DNA of 64,000 nucleotides. Origin: Pseudomonas sp. MWU13-2100. Its GTDB lineage: Bacteria; Pseudomonadota; Gammaproteobacteria; Pseudomonadales; Pseudomonadaceae. Below the pieces are notes generated by a model, which did no database searches, had not been told where the DNA came from, and saw nothing but the letters and a program-made list of their open reading frames with translations. This document shows, in pieces, positions 16,774 to 25,596 of the stretch. A program made the translations under genes and the position numbers. The DNA lies in assembly GCF_023242365.1 (NCBI RefSeq), contig NZ_JALLIX010000038.1, positions 1-64,000 on the forward strand, in the 5' to 3' direction. The stretch's first letter is position 1; every line of letters begins with the position of its first letter.

Positions 16774-17496
16774 TTAGATATAACCCAGCGCCACCGCATA
16801 GGTCACCGCCTGCACCCGATTACTCGCGCCGATCTTGCGTTGAATATTCTTGTGATGATAATTAACCGTATCCGTACACACGCCCATGATCACGCCAATC
16901 TCTTCTGACGTCTTGCCATCCGCCGTCCAGCGCAATACTTCGCTTTCCCGCTCGGTAAACACGACATCATTATCCCGCTCCAACATACCCTCCAGATCCG
17001 ACAACTTGGCATAGACGGCATCGGCAAAAGCTTTGGTGATAGGTGCCAGCTCCGTAAACTCCTGGGCGCCGATCTTCTTGTCTTTACGCGCCAGGCTCAA
17101 CAACCCCACCCGCCCTCGGGCATTGAACGAGGGCTGGGCCAGCCCATGGCGCAGCTGCGAATCATTGGCCTCCGACCACAGGCCAGGGCTGCCCTTGAAG
17201 ATGTCGTCGCTCCACAAGATCGGCGTCGAGGCCAGCCGGCTGTGCTTCACCGTAGGGTCGACCACCGCGTAGTTCATGCTTTGGTAACGTTCCACCCACT
17301 GCGCCGGGTAGTTGCTGTACAGGTGGGTTTTCGGCCGCATGAACGGCGTGAGGCTGCACAGCCCATAAGCATAAAAATCGAATTTCAGATCGGTGATGGC
17401 GTTCAGCGCGATGCCGGTAAACTCCTCCATGTTCATGGCTTTGGCAAAAAGCGAATAGAAGTAAAGATCCCAAACCCAAAGCTGTGCTAATTCCAT
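16774..17496 (-). CDS. phzR: LuxR-type activator PhzR
   Basis: A 240-residue AHL-dependent activator of the phenazine operon. The autoinducer domain includes the WVERYQSMNYAVVDPTVKH pocket segment and a LWSDDIF segment; the C-terminal helix-turn-helix runs LTER-type EVLRWTADGKTSEEIGVIMG to the end. The frame is open 40 codons further, but known PhzR proteins start at MELxQ, which here is the ATG at 17494-17496. It is divergent from phzA, with one phz box in between, and convergent with phzI. Confidence 0.96.
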   Translation of the reverse strand: MELAQLWVWDLYFYSLFAKAMNMEEFTGIALNAITDLKFDFYAYGLCSLTPFMRPKTHLYSNYPAQWVERYQSMNYAVVDPTVKHSRLASTPILWSDDIFKGSPGLWSEANDSQLRHGLAQPSFNARGRVGLLSLARKDKKIGAQEFTELAPITKAFADAVYAKLSDLEGMLERDNDVVFTERESEVLRWTADGKTSEEIGVIMGVCTDTVNYHHKNIQRKIGASNRVQAVTYAVALGYI

Positions 17497-17731
17497 TTTA
17501 GCTACCCAAGATGAGAATCGGTTTGTCATCCTAGTCCAGCTGATCGCGCTGTCAATGGGGACAACCGTAAAAAAGCCATAACCTTTTGCGCTAACTATAG
17601 AGCGACCTACTTTCATATTTAGTTAATGGCCTTCTGCGATTGCGGCATTGCCCAGTGATGGCGCAAGGCCTATGTTTGGCCTCCTATCCAAACAGCGCGC
17701 GGAGGTTAAGCTGGGCGTAAAGACTTCACAC

Positions 17732-17747
17732 CTACAAAATCTGGTAG
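17732..17747. promoter_or_regulatory. phz box of the phzABCDEFG operon
   Basis: CTACAAAATCTGGTAG is an imperfect lux-type palindrome in the phzR-phzA gap, with the same TGGTAG half-site as the phzI box. A TATAAAT -10 element follows at 17773-17779 with the spacing seen at phzI. Here PhzR should activate the biosynthetic operon. Confidence 0.88.
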
Positions 17748-17785
17748 CTTAACTTTTCCAAGCGTCCCCCTGTATAAATCCCCCC

Positions 17786-17978
17786 CAAGAAAGTTCGTCC
17801 CAACGGGGATAATCAGTCCTTCTGTGACCGAACGGTATTATTTATTACATAGCGCTTACATTTAACCCCGATTCTCCTGGATCAGGCCCGCTATATAAAC
17901 CACGAAAATCACTGTCGCCGTCATGAAAGTGTCTTGCATGGCTGAACCACCCGGCGACTTGAACACGCCCAAAGGAAC
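17786..17978 (+). promoter_or_regulatory. Long phzA 5' leader
   Basis: From the inferred start about 7 bases past the -10 element, some 190 untranslated bases precede phzA. The leader contains a CCTGGATCAGG hairpin-like GGA motif near 17876 and an AAAGGA ribosome binding site directly at the start codon. GGA motifs in such places are the usual targets of RsmA/RsmE in pseudomonads, so Gac/Rsm control of translation is likely; the binding itself is inference. Confidence 0.45.
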
Positions 17979-18473
17979 ATGAGCATGCCAACTACCGCAC
18001 TCCAAACCGGATTTGCCGACGCCGCGGAACTGCGGCGCAAGAACCGCGCCACCGTCGAGCAGTACATGCACAGCCACGGCGCCGGCCGCCTGCGCCGTCA
18101 CGAGCTGTTTACCGAGGACGGCTGCGGCGGTTCCTGGAACACCGCCAGCGCCACCCCGCTGGTCTTCCACGGCCACGTCAAGCTGGCGGCCCTGGGTGTC
18201 TGGCTGGACCAGTGCTTCCCGGACTGGCAGTGGCACAACGTGCGGATCTTCGAAACCGCCGACCCGAACCACTTCTGGGTCGAAAGCGACGGCCGCGGCA
18301 GCGTGAATATGCCCGGTTACCCGAAGGGCTACTGCGAGAACCATTACATCCATTCCTTCGAACTCGAGGACGGGCGGATCAAGCGCAACCGCGAGTTCAT
18401 GAACCCCTTCCAGCAACTGCGCGCCCTCGGCATTCCCGTGCCGACCATTCGCCGCGCCGGCCTACCCGCTTAA
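17979..18473 (+). CDS. phzA: Phenazine biosynthesis protein PhzA
   Basis: A 164-residue ketosteroid-isomerase-fold protein, paralogue of PhzB. PhzA/B help condense two PhzF products into the tricyclic precursor. The conserved His of the active protein (H70 in the PhzB here, LAEHAVW) is Leu in PhzA (LAALGVW), while the Glu in NREFM is kept, in line with reports that PhzA of Pseudomonas is the less active partner. The first of two ATGs (17979 and 17985) is listed; the AAAGGA site is better placed for the second. It is the first gene of the operon. Confidence 0.95.
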   Translation: MSMPTTALQTGFADAAELRRKNRATVEQYMHSHGAGRLRRHELFTEDGCGGSWNTASATPLVFHGHVKLAALGVWLDQCFPDWQWHNVRIFETADPNHFWVESDGRGSVNMPGYPKGYCENHYIHSFELEDGRIKRNREFMNPFQQLRALGIPVPTIRRAGLPA

Positions 18474-18493
18474 TCCACAACAGAGGCAAGACC

Positions 18494-18982
18494 ATGTCCA
18501 ATCCAGACAAACACGATGGGTTTGCAAGCAGTACCGAGCTTCGCCGCAAGAACCGCCAGGTGGTCGAGCAGTACATGCAGACCAAGGGCCCCGCCCGCCT
18601 GCGCCGCCATGAACTGTTTACCGAAGACGGCAGCGGCGGCCTGTGGACCACCGACACCGGCGCGCCGATTGTCATTCGCGGCAAGGACAAGCTCGCCGAG
18701 CACGCGGTCTGGTCGCTGAAGTGCTTCCCGGACTGGGAATGGTATGACGTGCGCATCTTCGAAACCGATGACCCGAACCACTTCTGGGTCGAGTGCGAAG
18801 GCCACGGGCAGATCCTCTTTCCCGGCTACCCGGACGGCTACTACGAAAACCACTTCCTCCATTCCTTCGCCCTCGAGGACGGCAAGATCAAGCAAAACCG
18901 CGAGTTCATGAATGTGTTCCAGCAACTGCGGGCGCTGAATATCCCGGTGCCCGAAATCAAACGCGAAGGCATACCCACCTAA
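18494..18982 (+). CDS. phzB: Phenazine biosynthesis protein PhzB
   Basis: A 162-residue protein, strongly similar to PhzA along its length (both read ELRRKNR-x-VEQYM and LRRHELFTEDG). It keeps the catalytic His (residue 70) and the Glu of NREFM that act in the imine-forming condensation of the PhzF product. It follows phzA after 20 bases with an AGAGGCAAG ribosome binding site. The pair arose by tandem duplication. Confidence 0.95.
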   Translation: MSNPDKHDGFASSTELRRKNRQVVEQYMQTKGPARLRRHELFTEDGSGGLWTTDTGAPIVIRGKDKLAEHAVWSLKCFPDWEWYDVRIFETDDPNHFWVECEGHGQILFPGYPDGYYENHFLHSFALEDGKIKQNREFMNVFQQLRALNIPVPEIKREGIPT

Positions 18983-19006
18983 CGGCATTGCGCCAGGGGT
19001 CTCATC

Positions 19007-20200
19007 ATGGAAACGATTGTGCGACGGGTTCTGGGTTGTGAAGCACTGCAGCAACCCCAGTGGAGCGATCTCTCTCGCCTGAGGGACGTACAGCAACACC
19101 TGAGAGACAGCCAGTCCTTGATCAGGGCCCAGGACATCCTGGCTCTGCGCGCACTCCTGGCGCGAGTCGCCGAAGGCGAAGGCAAGGTCATCCAGTCCGG
19201 CGATTGCGCCGAGGATATCAACGACAACCAGCACGGCGCCGTGGCCCGCAAGAGCGCGGTGCTGGAGATCCTCGCCGGGGCCTTCGGCCTGGTCACCCAG
19301 CAACCGGTGATCCGCGTCGGACGCATTGCCGGGCAGTATGCCAAGCCGCGCTCCAAACCCAGCGAACGCATTGGCGAGATCGAGTTGCCGGCGTATCGCG
19401 GCGATATGGTCAATAGCCACGTCGCCCATTCCGACAGCCGCCAACCCGATCCGCAACGCCTGCTCAAAGGCTATCAGGCCGCCCGCGAGATCATGGAACA
19501 CCTGGGCTGGCAGGACCGTCTCGCCCCTGGCGGCTCGCCGGTCTGGACCAGCCACGAGATGCTGCTGCTCGACTACGAATTGCCGATGCTGCGCGACGAT
19601 GAGCAGGGCCGGACCTTTCTCGGCTCGACCCACTGGCCGTGGATCGGCGAACGCACCCGCCAGGTGGACGGCGCCCATGTCGCCCTGCTGTCGGAGGTGC
19701 TGAACCCGGTGGCCTGCAAGGTCGGCCCCGATATGACCCCGGCGCAGTTGCTGACCCTCTGCGAACGCCTCGACCCGGCCCGCGAGCCCGGACGCCTGAC
19801 GCTGATCGCGCGGATGGGCGCCGAAAAGGTCGCGGAACGCTTGCCGCCATTGGTGGAGGCAGTCCGCGCCACCGGGCACAAGGTCATCTGGCTGAGCGAC
19901 CCGATGCACGGCAACACCATCCTCGCGCCCTGTGGCAACAAGACCCGCATGGTCGAGACCATCGCCCGGGAAGTCAGTGCCTTCAAACATGCGGTGCTGT
20001 CGGCTGGCGGGATCGCCGGTGGCCTGCATCTGGAGACCACTCCGGATGATGTCACCGAGTGTGCGTCCGATGCCGCCGGGCTTCACCAGGTCAGCACCCA
20101 TTACACCAGCCTGTGCGACCCGCGACTGACGCCCTGGCAGGCGATCACCACCGTGCTGGCCTGGAAGAACCCACCCGCTGCCACCCATGCAACTTTTTGA
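19007..20200 (+). CDS. phzC: Type II DAHP synthase PhzC
   Basis: A 397-residue plant-type (class II) 3-deoxy-D-arabino-heptulosonate-7-phosphate synthase, which pulls carbon into the shikimate pathway for phenazine formation. The family signatures IQSGDCAED, GRIAGQYAKPRS and LSDPMHGNT are intact. It begins 24 bases after phzB. Shorter than housekeeping class II enzymes, as is usual for PhzC, which escapes feedback inhibition. Confidence 0.95.
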   Translation: METIVRRVLGCEALQQPQWSDLSRLRDVQQHLRDSQSLIRAQDILALRALLARVAEGEGKVIQSGDCAEDINDNQHGAVARKSAVLEILAGAFGLVTQQPVIRVGRIAGQYAKPRSKPSERIGEIELPAYRGDMVNSHVAHSDSRQPDPQRLLKGYQAAREIMEHLGWQDRLAPGGSPVWTSHEMLLLDYELPMLRDDEQGRTFLGSTHWPWIGERTRQVDGAHVALLSEVLNPVACKVGPDMTPAQLLTLCERLDPAREPGRLTLIARMGAEKVAERLPPLVEAVRATGHKVIWLSDPMHGNTILAPCGNKTRMVETIAREVSAFKHAVLSAGGIAGGLHLETTPDDVTECASDAAGLHQVSTHYTSLCDPRLTPWQAITTVLAWKNPPAATHATF

Positions 20201-20215
20201 CAGGAGTCTGTTGCC

Positions 20216-20839
20216 ATGACCGGTATTCCCGCGATCACCCCCTACGCGCTGCCCACCGCCCACGAGCTGCCGGCCAATCTGGCCCAATGGCGGATCGACC
20301 CGCAGCGCGCCGTGCTGCTGATCCACGATATGCAGCGCTACTTTCTCCGCCCGCTGCCCACGCCCTTGCGTGACGAGGTGATCAGCAATGCCGCGCGTAT
20401 CCGCCAATGGGCCGCGAGCCGGGGTATTCCGGTGGCCTACACCGCCCAGCCCGGGAGCATGACCGAGGCCCAGCGCGGACTGCTCAAGGACTTCTGGGGC
20501 GCCGGCATGCAGGCCAGCCCCGCCGACCGCGAGGTGGTCGACGCGCTCAAGCCGGCACCCGGCGACTGGCTGCTGACCAAGTGGCGCTACAGCGCGTTTT
20601 TCAACTCGGACCTGCTGGAGCGTATGCGCGCCCATGGTCGCGACCAGTTGATCCTCTGCGGGGTGTACGCCCATGTCGGGGTGCTGATTTCCACGGTGGA
20701 CGCCTACTCGAACGATATCCAGCCGTTCCTGGTGGCCGACGCCATCGCCGACTTCAGCAAGGAACATCACTGGATGGCCCTGGAATACGCCGCCAGCCGT
20801 TGCGCCATGGTGGTCACCACCGAGGAGGTGCTGCCATGA
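20216..20839 (+). CDS. phzD: Isochorismatase PhzD
   Basis: A 207-residue hydrolase that converts 2-amino-2-deoxyisochorismate to trans-2,3-dihydro-3-hydroxyanthranilate. The active-site D38 (LLIHDMQ) and K122 (LLTKWRYSAF) are in their canonical positions, and the usual isochorismatase Cys position is within GVYAHVG and lacks Cys, as in known PhzD. A CAGGAG ribosome binding site precedes the ATG. The stop overlaps phzE by ATGA. Confidence 0.96.
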   Translation: MTGIPAITPYALPTAHELPANLAQWRIDPQRAVLLIHDMQRYFLRPLPTPLRDEVISNAARIRQWAASRGIPVAYTAQPGSMTEAQRGLLKDFWGAGMQASPADREVVDALKPAPGDWLLTKWRYSAFFNSDLLERMRAHGRDQLILCGVYAHVGVLISTVDAYSNDIQPFLVADAIADFSKEHHWMALEYAASRCAMVVTTEEVLP

Positions 20840-22713
20840 GCCTGGCCGCCGAACACCTTGTCGCCCAGGTCCTGCGCGCCGACCCGCCGCCCTTCGCCCT
20901 GTTGTACCGCCCGGAATCCCATGGCCCGGGCCTGGTGGATGTGCTGCTCGGCGAAGTCTCGCTGCCGTCGTCACTGACCCGGATCGAGTTGCGCGAACCA
21001 CTGACCGGCGAAGCCCGCCTGGAAACCCTGGTGATCATTCCCTACCGGCAGATCGCCGAACGCGGCTTCGAGGCGGTCGACGACCAGGCCCCGTTGCTCG
21101 CCCTGCAGGTGGCCGAGCAGGCCCAGATCGGCCTCGACACCCTGCTCGAACGCCTGCCCGAAGTGCCCATCGCCTTGCTCAACGAACGCTTCGACCTCAG
21201 TGACGCGGCCTATTCGGAGATTGTCAGCCGGGTGATCGACAACGAGATCGGCAGCGGCGAAGGCGCCAACTTCGTGATCAAGCGCACCTTCATGGCCGAT
21301 ATCGGCGACTACGGGATCAGCCGCGCCCTGACCTTTTTTCGCCATCTGCTGGAGCGGGAAAAGGGCGTCTACTGGACCTTCATCATCCACACCGGCGAGC
21401 GCACTTTCGTCGGCGCATCACCCGAGCGGCATATCAGCCTCAAGGACGGCCTGGCGGTGATGAACCCCATCAGCGGCACCTACCGCTATCCGCCGACAGG
21501 CCCGAACCTGACCGAAGTGATGCAGTTTCTCGCCGATCGCAAGGAGGCCGACGAGCTGTACATGGTGGTGGACGAAGAGCTGAAGATGATGGCGCGGATC
21601 TGCGACGACGGCGGCCATGTACTCGGGCCCTATCTCAAGGAAATGGCCCATCTGGCCCACACCGAATACTTTATCGAAGGCCACACCCGCCGCGATGTGC
21701 GCGACATCCTGCGCGAAACCCTGTTCGCCCCCACCGTCACCGGCAGTCCATTGGAAAGCGCCTGCCGGGTGATCCGCCGCCACGAACCCAAGGGCCGCGC
21801 CTATTACAGCGGCATTGCCGCGTTGATCGGCAGCGACGCGCAAGGCGCCCGCACGCTGGATTCGGCGATTCTGATCCGTACCGCCGATATCGACCGCGAA
21901 GGCCAGTTGAAGATCAGCGTCGGCTCGACCATCGTCCGGCATTCCGAGCCCCAGGCCGAAGCCGCCGAAACCCGGGCCAAGGCCGCCGGGCTGATCGCGG
22001 CGCTGAAAAACCAGGCGCCGGCGCGCTTCGGCTCGAATATCCAGGTGCGTGCCGCCCTGGCCAGCCGCAATGCGCTGATCGCCGATTTCTGGTTGAGCGA
22101 TGCACTGGAACGCCAGCAGTCCCAGGCCGATCTGTCGGGACGGCGGGTGCTGATCGTCGATGCCGAGGACACTTTCACTTCGATGATCGCCATGCAACTG
22201 CGTGCCCTCGGGCTGGCGGTCAGCGTGCGCAATTACAACGACGCCTATGCCTTCGACGGTTACGACATCGTCATCATGGGCCCGGGGCCGGGCAACCCGA
22301 CGGCGCTCGAGCAACCGAAGATCGATCACCTGCATGTGGCCATCCGCTCGCTGCTGGATGAGCAGCGGCCGTTTCTCGCGGTGTGCCTGAGTCATCAGGT
22401 GCTCAGCCGCTGCCTGGGCCTGGACCTGCGACGCCGGACCATTCCCAACCAGGGCGTGCAGAAGCAAATCGACCTGTTCGGTGCCCACGAGCGGGTCGGT
22501 TTCTACAACACCTTCGCCGCCCAGAGCCGCGAGGACCGTATCGAAGTCGACGGCCTCGGGCTGGTGCAGGTCAGCCGCGACCGGGAAACCGGCGAGGTCC
22601 ATGCGCTGCGCGGGCCGCATTTCGCCTCAATGCAATTTCACCCCGAGTCGGTACTGACCCAGGAAGGGCCACGCATCATCGCCGACCTGATGCGCCACGC
22701 CCTGTCGGCGTAA
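20836..22713 (+). CDS. phzE: 2-amino-2-desoxyisochorismate synthase PhzE
   Basis: A 625-residue fusion of an anthranilate-synthase-like chorismate-utilising domain (about residues 30-420, with the PISGTYRYPP segment and an EADELYMVVDEELKMM helix) and a class I glutamine amidotransferase (about 435-625, with GPGPGNP, the nucleophile in AVCLSHQ and the His/Glu in FHPESV). It makes ADIC from chorismate and glutamine. The start at 20836 overlaps phzD by four bases behind a GAGGAGGTG site; the frame is open further upstream but only as a shadow of phzD. Confidence 0.96.
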   Translation: MSLAAEHLVAQVLRADPPPFALLYRPESHGPGLVDVLLGEVSLPSSLTRIELREPLTGEARLETLVIIPYRQIAERGFEAVDDQAPLLALQVAEQAQIGLDTLLERLPEVPIALLNERFDLSDAAYSEIVSRVIDNEIGSGEGANFVIKRTFMADIGDYGISRALTFFRHLLEREKGVYWTFIIHTGERTFVGASPERHISLKDGLAVMNPISGTYRYPPTGPNLTEVMQFLADRKEADELYMVVDEELKMMARICDDGGHVLGPYLKEMAHLAHTEYFIEGHTRRDVRDILRETLFAPTVTGSPLESACRVIRRHEPKGRAYYSGIAALIGSDAQGARTLDSAILIRTADIDREGQLKISVGSTIVRHSEPQAEAAETRAKAAGLIAALKNQAPARFGSNIQVRAALASRNALIADFWLSDALERQQSQADLSGRRVLIVDAEDTFTSMIAMQLRALGLAVSVRNYNDAYAFDGYDIVIMGPGPGNPTALEQPKIDHLHVAIRSLLDEQRPFLAVCLSHQVLSRCLGLDLRRRTIPNQGVQKQIDLFGAHERVGFYNTFAAQSREDRIEVDGLGLVQVSRDRETGEVHALRGPHFASMQFHPESVLTQEGPRIIADLMRHALSA

Positions 22714-22747
22714 ACCGTCGCCCCCCTTGAACACAATGGAGCAAGCC

Positions 22748-23584
22748 ATGCACAGGTATGTAGTGATCGACGCATTCGCCAGCGTCCCGATGGAGGGCAA
22801 CCCGGTCGCGGTGTTCTTTGACAGCGACGACCTCCCCGCCCAGCGCATGCAACAGATTGCCCGGGAAATGAACCTGTCCGAGGTGACCTTCGTCCTGACC
22901 CCACGTTATGGCGGTGATGCGCGCATCCGGATTTTCACCCCGGTCAACGAGCTGCCCTTCGCCGGTCATCCGCTGCTGGGCACGGCGATTGCCCTGGGCG
23001 CCGAAACCGACAAGGACCATCTGCAACTGGAAACCGAGATGGGCACCATCCCCTTCGCACTGGAGCGCCAGAATGGCCGGGTGGTGGCGTGCAGCATGCA
23101 GCAGCCGATTCCGACCTGGGAGACGTTCGAGCGCATGCCGCAATTGCTCCGGGCCCTGGGGATCGGCGGCTCGACCTTTCCGGTGGAGATCTATCGCAAT
23201 GGCCCCCGGCATGTATTCGTCGGCCTGGAGAGCGTCGCGGCGCTGTCGGCGTTGAACCCCGATCATCGCGCGCTGGGGCAGTTCCACGACATGGCCATCA
23301 ACTGCTTCGCCGGTTCTGGCCGACGCTGGCGCAGCCGGATGTTCTCGCCGGCCTATGGGGTGGTCGAGGACGCGGCCACCGGCTCGGCGGCGGGGCCCTT
23401 GGCAATTCACCTGATCCGTCATGCCCAGGTCGACTACGGCCAACAGATCGAAATCCTCCAGGGTGTGGAAATCGGTCGGCCGTCGCTGATGTTCGCCAGG
23501 GCCGAGGGCTACGGTGAGACGGTCACCGCCGTGCAGGTCTCGGGCAATGGCGTGGCCTTTGCCCAGGGTACGGCTTTCATTTGA
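22748..23584 (+). CDS. phzF: trans-2,3-dihydro-3-hydroxyanthranilate isomerase PhzF
   Basis: A 278-residue diaminopimelate-epimerase-fold enzyme that isomerises DHHA before dimerisation. The catalytic E45 (MNLSEVTFVL) is in its canonical place, and the ELPFAGHPLLGT and DAATGSAAGPLA signatures are present. The frame opens seven codons earlier, but the ATG at 22748 gives the usual MH-x-YV-IDAFAS start and has a GGAG site. Confidence 0.96.
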   Translation: MHRYVVIDAFASVPMEGNPVAVFFDSDDLPAQRMQQIAREMNLSEVTFVLTPRYGGDARIRIFTPVNELPFAGHPLLGTAIALGAETDKDHLQLETEMGTIPFALERQNGRVVACSMQQPIPTWETFERMPQLLRALGIGGSTFPVEIYRNGPRHVFVGLESVAALSALNPDHRALGQFHDMAINCFAGSGRRWRSRMFSPAYGVVEDAATGSAAGPLAIHLIRHAQVDYGQQIEILQGVEIGRPSLMFARAEGYGETVTAVQVSGNGVAFAQGTAFI

Positions 23585-23609
23585 ATATCCAGATCATCGG
23601 AGCAACCCC

Positions 23610-24251
23610 ATGAGCGCACATCTGCTGTCGGAATCCCTTACAGGCACCATCGAGGCCGCGTTTCCGGAGTTCGCAACGCCGCCCGCCACGCCCTTTGTCG
23701 TGTTGAACAATTGGCTGGAACGGGCCCGGCGCTATGGCGTACGCGAGCCCAAGGCCCTGGCGCTGGCCACGGCGGACGCCCGGGGACGGCCTTCGACGCG
23801 GATCGTGGTGATCGCTGAAGTGTCGGACGCCGGATTGGTGTTCAGCACCCATGCCGGCAGCCAGAAAGGTCGCGAGCTGGTCGAGAACCCCTGGGCATCC
23901 GGGGTGTTGTACTGGCGCGAGACCAGCCAGCAGATCGTGCTCAATGGCCGCGCCGAACGGCTCAGCGAGGCCCGGGCCGACGCCGCCTGGCGAGGACGCC
24001 CCCACGTGACCCACCCGATGTCCGCGGTGTCGCGCCAGAGCGAAGAACTGACCGATGTCGAAGCCCTGCGCGCCAGGGCCAAGGCGTTGTCAGGCACCCA
24101 GGCGCCCTTGCCACGCCCGGACGGTTATTGCCTGTTCGAGCTGCGCCTGGAGTCGGTGGAGTTCTGGGGCAACGGCCAGGACCGCCTGCACGAACGGCTG
24201 CGCTATGACCGCACCCCCGACGGCTGGGCGGTGCGGCGTTTACAGCCCTAG
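23610..24251 (+). CDS. phzG: FMN-dependent oxidase PhzG
   Basis: A 213-residue flavin enzyme of the pyridoxamine-phosphate-oxidase fold that catalyses the late oxidations to phenazine-1-carboxylate. It shows the PNPOx-type ALATADARGRPSTRIV and FSTHAGSQKGRELVENPWAS segments and a C-terminal region around SVEFWGNGQDRLHERLRY. It is the last phz gene; the next gene lies on the other strand 63 bases further and no modification gene follows. Confidence 0.96.
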   Translation: MSAHLLSESLTGTIEAAFPEFATPPATPFVVLNNWLERARRYGVREPKALALATADARGRPSTRIVVIAEVSDAGLVFSTHAGSQKGRELVENPWASGVLYWRETSQQIVLNGRAERLSEARADAAWRGRPHVTHPMSAVSRQSEELTDVEALRARAKALSGTQAPLPRPDGYCLFELRLESVEFWGNGQDRLHERLRYDRTPDGWAVRRLQP

Positions 24252-24314
24252 ATAGCCTAGGAAAAGAGGGGGGAGGCTTGGATGATACAGACAGGCGAAC
24301 GAGCCATCCCCCAA

Positions 24315-25433
24315 TTACTCCTCTTCCCCACCTCGATAAACCCCGCGCAAAAAACTCTCCAGCGCCTGCTCTTCAACCGACCATTGCCCGTGCCCAAGAT
24401 TGGCAATCAGATCGCGCTTGCGCATCCGCTCCAACCCGGCCTGTACCTGCTGCGTAGTCGGTACCAACCCGCTCGGCAGCTCATCAGCCAGGGAGCGTCG
24501 ATACTCATCGGCGTACAGCGACTCCCCGGTAACAATGCCCCTGAGCAGCAATTGATCCAGTGGCGGCAAGTCTTGCAGCAATGTCGTGAACTGGCCTTCG
24601 TCCACCATCCCCGCCCAGACAATCTTGTCGGCCTCCTTTACCGGAATTCCCTGGGTCAGGCTCGTGGCAAACAGCGTACGCAGATAATGCGGCGTCATGC
24701 CCCGGGCGACATACAGGCGATAGGCCTGCTCCACGTCCCAAGCCTTGCCCGTGGTTTCCCGGTAAAGCCGACCGAAATGCTCCGAAAACTCTCTGCCCAG
24801 ATCAGGGAAGTTCAGTTGCGAACCAAACTGATAGAACGGCGCTTTGCTGCGCCGGAACATGTTCGTCAGAGCATCCTGGGAAGAACCGGTAAACACCGCG
24901 AAAACGCTGCCTTGGCTGGTCGTCAGCAAGGAACGGAGTGTGGCGGTGAAGTTTTCGAAGGCCGGGCGGGTGGCCAGGTGCTGCACCTCGTCAACGATCA
25001 ACAACGCCTTGCCCTTGCCCGCGATGTTGAAGCGTTCGAATAACTCATGGATGGAAGGAATCCCGGCCTCCGCCAGCTCGGCTTCCGCAGAAGCAGAGTC
25101 CATTCCCAAACCGACCTTCATGCCCTTGAGCGAACGCTTTGGCCTGGCCCACCAGGTTTCAATCCGGGTTAGCAGACTGGTTTCGTGCAGCGCCTTGGCG
25201 AGCGCCGCGCAGATCACCCGTTCAGGATCGTCCTTGTTGGACCAAAGATCCGCGTAGGCCACCACAAAGCCGCGCGCTTCGGCCAGAGGGACAAGGTCGC
25301 GCAGCAAAAATTGCGTTTTTCCTTTACGACGTGGGGCAAACAGCGTCGTGGCCTGCTGGAGCTGGTTCTCGAAGCCCATCAATACCTGCTGGGCAAGGAC
25401 CGCGCGAGGGAAGTAGAGACGGTCAGGCGTCAT
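24315..25433 (-). CDS. AAA-type ATPase of unknown role
   Basis: A 372-residue P-loop ATPase. The Walker A is atypical, APRRKGKTQ (first Gly replaced by Ala), and Walker B is ALLIVDEVQHL; an arginine-rich sensor region follows (FTGSSQDALTNMFRRSKAPF). A C-terminal helical part resembles winged-helix lids of STAND or transposition-type ATPases such as TniB and of ORC/Cdc6-like proteins. It stands alone between phzG and the multicopper oxidase gene, with an unusual palindromic region at its start. Possible roles include mobile-element helper or toxin-type regulator; none can be chosen from the sequence. Confidence 0.75.
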   Translation of the reverse strand: MTPDRLYFPRAVLAQQVLMGFENQLQQATTLFAPRRKGKTQFLLRDLVPLAEARGFVVAYADLWSNKDDPERVICAALAKALHETSLLTRIETWWARPKRSLKGMKVGLGMDSASAEAELAEAGIPSIHELFERFNIAGKGKALLIVDEVQHLATRPAFENFTATLRSLLTTSQGSVFAVFTGSSQDALTNMFRRSKAPFYQFGSQLNFPDLGREFSEHFGRLYRETTGKAWDVEQAYRLYVARGMTPHYLRTLFATSLTQGIPVKEADKIVWAGMVDEGQFTTLLQDLPPLDQLLLRGIVTGESLYADEYRRSLADELPSGLVPTTQQVQAGLERMRKRDLIANLGHGQWSVEEQALESFLRGVYRGGEEE

Positions 25434-25435
25434 GG

Positions 25436-25483
25436 TTATGCCGAATTATGTAAAAAAACATAATTATGATTATTGGCATAATT
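25436..25483. promoter_or_regulatory. Nested inverted repeats upstream of the ATPase gene
   Basis: Two inverted pairs lie inside one another: TTATGCC (25436-25442) with GGCATAA (25475-25481), and AATTATG (25444-25450) with CATAATT (25459-25465). They start three bases upstream of the ATPase start codon (25431-25433). The layout suits a repressor operator over the promoter and ribosome binding site, or a transposon-end-like binding array. Confidence 0.5.
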
Positions 25484-25513
25484 CCACATATTGCAAGCCC
25501 GGCAATGATACGA

Positions 25514-25539
25514 CCCTCCTTACGTCGCCGCGAGGAGGG
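25514..25539 (-). terminator. Possible terminator of the multicopper oxidase gene
   Basis: CCCTCCT (25514-25520) pairs with AGGAGGG (25533-25539) about 60 bases past the end of the oxidase gene. A T-tract is lacking, so efficiency is uncertain. Confidence 0.35.
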
Positions 25540-25596
25540 CCGATATCGACCATCACTTCATGTCTCAGCCAGCAGAAAAAGCTGATCTCTTTCGAC

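Noticed and set aside
18470..21001. 843-codon minus-strand open frame opposite phzB-phzE
   Set aside because: It is antisense to well-recognised phz genes, has low-complexity Gly/Arg/His-rich content and no domain; GC-rich codon bias creates such frames.
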